A DNA stretch of 21,523 bases from an uncultured Collinsella sp. GTDB lineage: Bacteria; Actinomycetota; Coriobacteriia; Coriobacteriales; Coriobacteriaceae. Shown here in pieces: positions 17,177-21,523 of this stretch. Position 1 is the first letter of the stretch, and every line of letters starts with the position of its first letter. Made by a program: the position numbers and the translations under genes. The notes beneath the pieces are model-generated. The model saw only the letters and a program-made list of their open reading frames with translations, was not told the DNA's origin and ran no database searches. The stretch covers positions 1 to 21,523 of the forward strand of contig CABUMU010000020.1 of assembly GCA_902492855.1 (NCBI GenBank), given 5' to 3'.

Positions 17177-17713
17177 ATGGCAGAGAACATCACCGCCCAT
17201 ATGGACAAGTCGCTCGAGTCCCTCAAGCATAACTTCTCCAAGGTCCGTACCGGCCGCGCCAATGCCAACATTCTGTCCGACATCACCGTCGATTATTACG
17301 GTGTTCCCACGCCGGTCACGCAGGTTGCCGCCGTCAAGACCCCCGAGGCCCACATGCTGCTCATCGAGCCGTGGGACAAGGCACTCATCAATGCTATCGT
17401 CAAGGCCATCGGCGCTTCCGATCTGGGTATTACCCCCAACTCCGATGGCACCGTCGTTCGTCTTCCGTTCCCGGCTCCCACCGAGGAGCGCCGTCGCGAG
17501 CTCGTCAAGGAGTGCCGCGAGTACGCCGAGCAGGCCAAGGTGTCTATCCGTAACATCCGTCGCGACTTCAACAACAAGCTCGAGCGCGATGAGGAGCTCA
17601 CCGAGGACGATGTCCGTCGCGAGCAGGCCAAGGTCCAGAAGCACACCGATGAGTATGTCGCCAAGGTCGAGGAGCTTCTGAAGGAAAAAGAAGCCGAGGT
17701 CATGGAGATCTAA
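17177..17713 (+). CDS. frr: Ribosome recycling factor
   Basis: Splits post-termination ribosomes together with EF-G. The 178 residues, slightly short of the usual 185, contain LKHNFSKVRTGRANANIL, DYYGVPTPVTQVA, SDLGITPNSDGTVVRLPFP and the helical hairpin with VSIRNIRRDFNNKL, all typical. The missing residues are at the N terminus, where most homologues have a few more before the first helix. AGGAGG precedes the ATG. The stop is one base from the uppS start. Confidence 0.97.
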   Translation: MAENITAHMDKSLESLKHNFSKVRTGRANANILSDITVDYYGVPTPVTQVAAVKTPEAHMLLIEPWDKALINAIVKAIGASDLGITPNSDGTVVRLPFPAPTEERRRELVKECREYAEQAKVSIRNIRRDFNNKLERDEELTEDDVRREQAKVQKHTDEYVAKVEELLKEKEAEVMEI

Positions 17714-17714
17714 G

Positions 17715-18509
17715 GTGCAATACGACGAGCATAAACTGGTCGAGTACTTTGCCGACGCCCCTGCGGGCGTCGGTTTTTCCGACCTTGACCTCAATAACAT
17801 TCCGCACCATATCTCGTGCATCATGGACGGCAACGGTCGTTGGGCCACGTCGCGTGGTCTTGCACGCACTGAGGGCCACAAGGCGGGTATCGTCTCGCTG
17901 CGCGAGATCATTACCGCCTGCGTGCGCCTGGGCGTCGACGTGCTTTCGGCCTATGCGTTTTCTACCGAAAACTGGAACCGCCCGCAGCATGAGGTCAACG
18001 TCTTGATGCACCTGTTTGCCAAGACGTTCATCGACGAGTTGCCGCTTCTGAAGCGCGAAAACGTGCGCGTTGTCTTTTTGGGTGATATTTCCGCGCTGCC
18101 CAAGAAGACCCGCGACGTTTTTGAACGCGGTCTTGCCGAGTGCGCCGATCACACCGGTATGACGCTGGCGCTTGCCGTCAACTACGGCGCGCGTGCCGAG
18201 ATTACCCGCGCTGTCCGTCAGATCGCACTCGACGTTGCCGCCGGTAAGATCGATCCTGCCGCAATTGATGACGACATGGTGGCTTCCCACCTCTATACCG
18301 CCGGTCTTCCCGATCCTGAGCTTGTGATTCGCACCTCTGGTGAGCTGCGCCTTTCGAACTATCTACTGTGGCAGGTAGCTTATTCCGAGTTCTACGTCAC
18401 ACATACCTATTGGCCCGACTTTGATCGTTGGGGCCTTGTCGACGCCATTTTGGCCTATCAGGGCCGTGACCGTAGGTTTGGTGGACTGAGCAAGACCGAG
18501 GAGGCTTAA
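17715..18509 (+). CDS. uppS: Isoprenyl (undecaprenyl) diphosphate synthase
   Basis: cis-Prenyltransferase that builds the C55 lipid carrier for cell-wall synthesis, from farnesyl-PP and isopentenyl-PP, at the inner face of the membrane. The 264 residues contain ISCIMDGNGRWA with the Mg-binding Asp38, GHKAG, YAFSTENWNRP, NYGARAEI and IRTSGELRLSNYLLWQVAYS, ending YQGRDRRFGG. The start is GTG one base after the frr stop; GGAG inside the frr end serves as ribosome-binding site. About 28 residues precede the first conserved strand, a modest extension. It supplies the same pathway as dxr two genes on. Confidence 0.96.
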   Translation: MQYDEHKLVEYFADAPAGVGFSDLDLNNIPHHISCIMDGNGRWATSRGLARTEGHKAGIVSLREIITACVRLGVDVLSAYAFSTENWNRPQHEVNVLMHLFAKTFIDELPLLKRENVRVVFLGDISALPKKTRDVFERGLAECADHTGMTLALAVNYGARAEITRAVRQIALDVAAGKIDPAAIDDDMVASHLYTAGLPDPELVIRTSGELRLSNYLLWQVAYSEFYVTHTYWPDFDRWGLVDAILAYQGRDRRFGGLSKTEEA

Positions 18510-18511
18510 TC

Positions 18512-19411
18512 GTGTCCGATCGTCCCAAGGCATCTGCTCCCAAGACGCCTGCGCGTAAAGCTGCCACTGCGGGAGCGCCTGCAGCGAAGAGCGGTTCCGG
18601 TTCGTGGCTGGCGGGCTTTATTACCCGTGCCGCCGCCGGTATCGTCTACGCCGTTGTCTTTATCCTGTGCCTGGTTTTGGGTATCGTGCCCACGGCCATC
18701 TTTGTTTCCGTCATGAGCGGTCTGTGCTGCTATGAGTTTTTCCGTATGACAAGGCTCGATGGCAAGATGGCTAACGAGCGCATGGGTATCGCTGCCGCCG
18801 TGCTCTTTCCGCTGTCGGCGTTGGGCGATTCGATGCTGCTGAATGCCCTGCTTTTTGCCCTGATGCTCGCTGTGGGCATTTGGTATGTCTGGTCGCCGCG
18901 TACCCGCATATCCGATGTTGCCGTGACACTCATGGGTCCCATCTACACCGGTTTTATGCTGTCGGCTATCGTGCTGCTGCGCGATGCCGTGCCCGGTTTT
19001 GCCGGCGCCCTGCTTTCGGTGGGTGTTTGCGCGTCTCTCTGGGTCTCCGATTCGTTTGCCTATATCGTGGGTAGCCGTATCGGCAAACACAAGATGGTTC
19101 CCAAGATCTCTCCAAAAAAGAGCTGGGAGGGGTTTGTTGGCGGCATCCTGGGCTCGGTTTTGATTTGGCTCATCCTGTGGGCGACGCATTTCTTCAAGCT
19201 CAGCCTGCCCTATGCGCTGCTGTGCGGCGTGGTCGTGTCCATTCTGGGCGTTATCGGCGACCTTATCGAGTCGCGCATCAAGCGCGGTGTGGGCGTCAAA
19301 GATTCCGGCAACCTTATCCCGGGCCACGGCGGCATGCTCGATCGTAGCGATTCGCTTATCTTCGGCTGCATCACCGCGCAGCTGATGCTGATGATCGGAG
19401 GCGTGCTGTAA
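18512..19411 (+). CDS. cdsA: Phosphatidate cytidylyltransferase
   Basis: Integral membrane enzyme making CDP-diacylglycerol from phosphatidate and CTP, the branch point of phospholipid synthesis. The 299 residues have several membrane segments beginning near residue 36 and the family signature near residues 255-285, VGVKDSGNLIPGHGGMLDRS with the following DS. SWEGFVGG is the other conserved box. The first 32 residues are a hydrophilic Lys/Ala/Pro/Ser-rich tail, not usual in short CdsA forms. It starts with GTG at 18512 after GAGGAGG at 18498-18504 in the uppS end. The stop TAA overlaps the dxr ATG by one base. Confidence 0.95.
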   Translation: MSDRPKASAPKTPARKAATAGAPAAKSGSGSWLAGFITRAAAGIVYAVVFILCLVLGIVPTAIFVSVMSGLCCYEFFRMTRLDGKMANERMGIAAAVLFPLSALGDSMLLNALLFALMLAVGIWYVWSPRTRISDVAVTLMGPIYTGFMLSAIVLLRDAVPGFAGALLSVGVCASLWVSDSFAYIVGSRIGKHKMVPKISPKKSWEGFVGGILGSVLIWLILWATHFFKLSLPYALLCGVVVSILGVIGDLIESRIKRGVGVKDSGNLIPGHGGMLDRSDSLIFGCITAQLMLMIGGVL

Positions 19412-20598
19412 TGTCATTCCAGACGACGTATGGCCCCGATGGACGCCTCCGTGTTGCCATCCTGGGTTGTACGGGCTCCATCGGCACCCAGGCGCTCGAT
19501 GTGTGCCGCCAGCATGCCGATCGCCTGCAGGTGACGGCGCTGTCCGTTAACTCCAGTACCTCCGAGCTCGTTGCCGCTGCCCGCGAGTTTTCGGTTTCGG
19601 CGGTTGCCGTGGCCGATGTCGCTCATGGCGATGACGCCGTGCTGCAGGAGTTGCCCGAGGGCACGAAGCTCGGCGTTGGCGCGCAGGCGGTTTGCGAGCT
19701 CGCGCGTCGCGACGATGTCGACTGCGTGCTCGTCGCTATTGTGGGTGCCGCCGGTCTCGAGGCGAGCCATGCGGCCTTGACCTCAAATAAGCGCCTTGCC
19801 CTTGCCAACAAGGAGTCCCTCGTCGTCGGTGGCGACTTGCTTATGCCGTTGGCGCAACCGGGCCAGCTTATTCCAGTCGACTCTGAGCACTCCGCCATCT
19901 ACCAGTGCTTTCTGGGGGAGAACCCACGCGAAGCTCATTGTATTTGGCTCACCTGCTCGGGCGGTCCGTTCTTTGGCCGCACGCGCCGCGAGCTCGACCG
20001 CGTGACGCGTGCCGATGCCCTCGCACATCCCACGTGGGCCATGGGTGCCAAGATCACCATCGACTCCGCCACCCTCATGAACAAGGGCCTGGAGCGCATT
20101 GAGGCCATGCATCTGTTTAACTGCGACCTCGATTTCATTAACGTGGTCGTGCAGCGTCAGTCCAAGATTCACTCTATGGTCGAGTTCTCCGACGGCTCCG
20201 TTATGGCGCATCTCGGTGCTTCCGACATGCGTATTCCCATCCAGTTCGCGTTCTCGTATCCCGAGCGTTGGGATACTCCGGCGCCTCGTATCGATTTTCG
20301 CGAGTTGGGGCAGCTCACGTTTGATGCTGCCGACATGGATACCTTTCGCTGTCTGGCACTGGCCGAGCGTGCCGGCAAGACGGGTGGCACCATGCCGTGC
20401 GTGCTCAATGCCGCCAACGAGGTCGCCGTCGATGCCTTCCTGCGCGATGGCTGCAGCTTTACCGATATCGATCGCATTGTGGAATCCTGCATGGATGCCC
20501 ACGATGTGCAGGCGGTCGATTCGTTTGAGCAGCTTCGCGACATCGATGCGTGGGCGCGTGAAAAGGCTGCGCAGGTACTCGTCGCAACCCGTTCCTAA
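19411..20598 (+). CDS. dxr: 1-deoxy-D-xylulose 5-phosphate reductoisomerase
   Basis: Second step of the MEP isoprenoid pathway: converts DXP to 2-C-methyl-D-erythritol 4-phosphate with NADPH and a divalent metal. The 395 residues show the NADPH-binding AILGCTGSIGTQALDV near residue 15, LALANKESLVVGG, metal ligands Asp157 and Glu159 in PVDSEHSAIYQC, and TWAMGAKITIDSATLMNKG with Glu228 directly after. VLNAANEVAV completes the set. Length is normal. It overlaps cdsA (TAATG) and is followed by the site-2 protease gene 25 bases on, the order seen in Bacillus. Confidence 0.97.
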   Translation: MSFQTTYGPDGRLRVAILGCTGSIGTQALDVCRQHADRLQVTALSVNSSTSELVAAAREFSVSAVAVADVAHGDDAVLQELPEGTKLGVGAQAVCELARRDDVDCVLVAIVGAAGLEASHAALTSNKRLALANKESLVVGGDLLMPLAQPGQLIPVDSEHSAIYQCFLGENPREAHCIWLTCSGGPFFGRTRRELDRVTRADALAHPTWAMGAKITIDSATLMNKGLERIEAMHLFNCDLDFINVVVQRQSKIHSMVEFSDGSVMAHLGASDMRIPIQFAFSYPERWDTPAPRIDFRELGQLTFDAADMDTFRCLALAERAGKTGGTMPCVLNAANEVAVDAFLRDGCSFTDIDRIVESCMDAHDVQAVDSFEQLRDIDAWAREKAAQVLVATRS

Positions 20599-20623
20599 CC
20601 CATAAGGATTGCTTTTTCGTTTT

Positions 20624-21523
20624 ATGGATACTGTTCTGAGCGTTCTCTCATCGGTCTTTTGGGGCCTGCTGATGCTTTCCGTCCTTGTGTTTTTGCACGA
20701 GGGCGGCCACTTTTTGGCGGCGCGTGCCTGTGGCGTCCGTGTGACCGAGTTCTTTTTGGGCCTGCCGTGTCGCTTTGACATTCATCACACGTCGCGTCGC
20801 ATCGGAACCAAGTTTGGCGTGACCCCGCTGCTGCTGGGTGGTTATGCTGCCATCTGCGGTATGGATCCGACCGATGTCTCGTGCGCCGATCGCGTGCTCG
20901 CGGCTGTCTATCGTCATGGTCGTGTGACCGTGGCCGACCTTGCTGTCGAGCTCGAGCTTTCCGAGGAGGATGTGCTCGAGGCATGCGCCCTGTTACTGGG
21001 CTGGGGCTCCATCGCACCCTGGTATGAGGAAGGGGAGAAGCCCTCGCCGAGTTACTATCCCACCAAGTATCAGACGCTGCCACGAGATGCGGCGGGTTAC
21101 ACCACCTTTGATGGCCGCCGTTTCGATCGCGAACATTCAACTGCCGAGGGCGATGTGTGGGAACTGCCGTGCGGCGAGGCCGAGTTCCTTGCACAAGAGC
21201 GTTCGCACACCTATCTTGGCCAGGGCTTTCTCAAGCGCGCCTTTATGCTGCTCGCGGGCATTATTGTCAATATCTTGACGGTCTTTTTGCTCCTTATGAG
21301 TATCTATTCCATTGCGGGTGTCACCGTGCCGATGGATACCAACGTGATCGGTCAGGTTGACGAGGGGTCTATTGCCGCCAAGGCGGGTATCGAGGGCGGC
21401 GACGCGATCCTTTCGGTTGACGGAGTATCGTGCTCTACCTGGATGGACGTTTACGATGCCATCGGCAAGGCCGCCGGTAAGGACGATATCGCCATTGAGT
21501 ATGAGCGCGACGGCAAGCAGCAT
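20624..21523 (+). CDS. rseP: Site-2 protease, RseP/RasP-like (M50), with an inserted domain; 3' end outside the window
   Basis: Intramembrane zinc metalloprotease of the RseP/RasP type, which cleaves membrane-anchored anti-sigma factors and signal-peptide remnants. Three hundred codons are visible and the frame is open at the window edge. The first membrane segment carries the zinc motif HEGGH at residues 25-29, followed by FLAARACGVRVTEFFLGLP and LLLGGYAAICGM (GGY at 72-74). A second membrane segment starts near 206 (MLLAGIIVNILTVFLLL), where the usual AGP reads AGI. A PDZ domain begins near 241 (VIGQVDEGSIAAKAGIEGGD). Between GGY and the second segment are about 130 residues, against about 35 in E. 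coli RseP. Residues 85-133 resemble a winged helix. The start is uncertain: AAGGA lies 15 bases before the ATG at 20624, and a TTG at 20609 is in frame but too close to it. Confidence 0.87.
   Translation, partial: MDTVLSVLSSVFWGLLMLSVLVFLHEGGHFLAARACGVRVTEFFLGLPCRFDIHHTSRRIGTKFGVTPLLLGGYAAICGMDPTDVSCADRVLAAVYRHGRVTVADLAVELELSEEDVLEACALLLGWGSIAPWYEEGEKPSPSYYPTKYQTLPRDAAGYTTFDGRRFDREHSTAEGDVWELPCGEAEFLAQERSHTYLGQGFLKRAFMLLAGIIVNILTVFLLLMSIYSIAGVTVPMDTNVIGQVDEGSIAAKAGIEGGDAILSVDGVSCSTWMDVYDAIGKAAGKDDIAIEYERDGKQH

Overview
The window is a block of high-GC bacterial core genes, all on the + strand and tightly packed. No mobile element, CRISPR array, tRNA or rRNA was seen. The gene set points to a Gram-positive of the class Coriobacteriia, probably Collinsella or a close relative. 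The argument is: two-subunit glycyl-tRNA synthetase (glyQ/glyS) and folate-dependent TrmFO are typical of Firmicutes-like lineages and not of Streptomyces-type Actinobacteria, yet the codon use is strongly GC-rich; the MEP-pathway gene dxr and a pyruvate phosphate dikinase with its regulator fit a gut anaerobe. This placement is inference; no 16S or database search was possible.

Layout. 1-4578: lepB (signal peptidase I), then glyQ-glyS and ppsR (the regulatory kinase/phosphorylase of PPDK). 4574-4921: an intergenic region with a 110-base near-perfect inverted repeat, a promoter and a cluster of GGTAA/TTACC half-sites. 4922-7672: ppdK. 7673-8290: rplS (L19) with its own promoter, leader and strong terminator. 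8318-9096: rnhB (RNase HII), whose N-terminal segment is in a different reading frame from its catalytic domain. 9286-14495: yraN, yifB (ComM-like), dprA, trmFO and xerC/D, mostly overlapping or spaced by a few bases. 14545-16393: promoter, leader, rpsB and tsf, closed by a strong terminator. 16396-21523: pyrH, frr, uppS, cdsA, dxr and the first 300 codons of an rseP-like site-2 protease that runs off the window.

The genes serve translation (glyQS, rplS, rpsB, tsf, frr, trmFO), DNA handling (rnhB, yraN, yifB, dprA, xer), envelope and isoprenoid synthesis (uppS, cdsA, dxr, lepB, rseP) and PEP/pyruvate flux (ppsR, ppdK). The order rplS-rnhB-yraN-yifB-dprA-trmFO-xer-rpsB-tsf-pyrH-frr-uppS-cdsA-dxr-rseP closely parallels Bacillus, with rbgA, topA and clpQ-clpY-codY absent and glyQS-ppsR-ppdK placed between lepB and rplS.

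I found no wholly new multi-gene system. The most unusual points are: an insertion of about 95-100 residues with a winged-helix-like segment inside the cytosolic part of the site-2 protease; a frame break in rnhB; a xer gene with no canonical start codon where one is expected; the large inverted repeat; and the possible operator array in front of ppdK.
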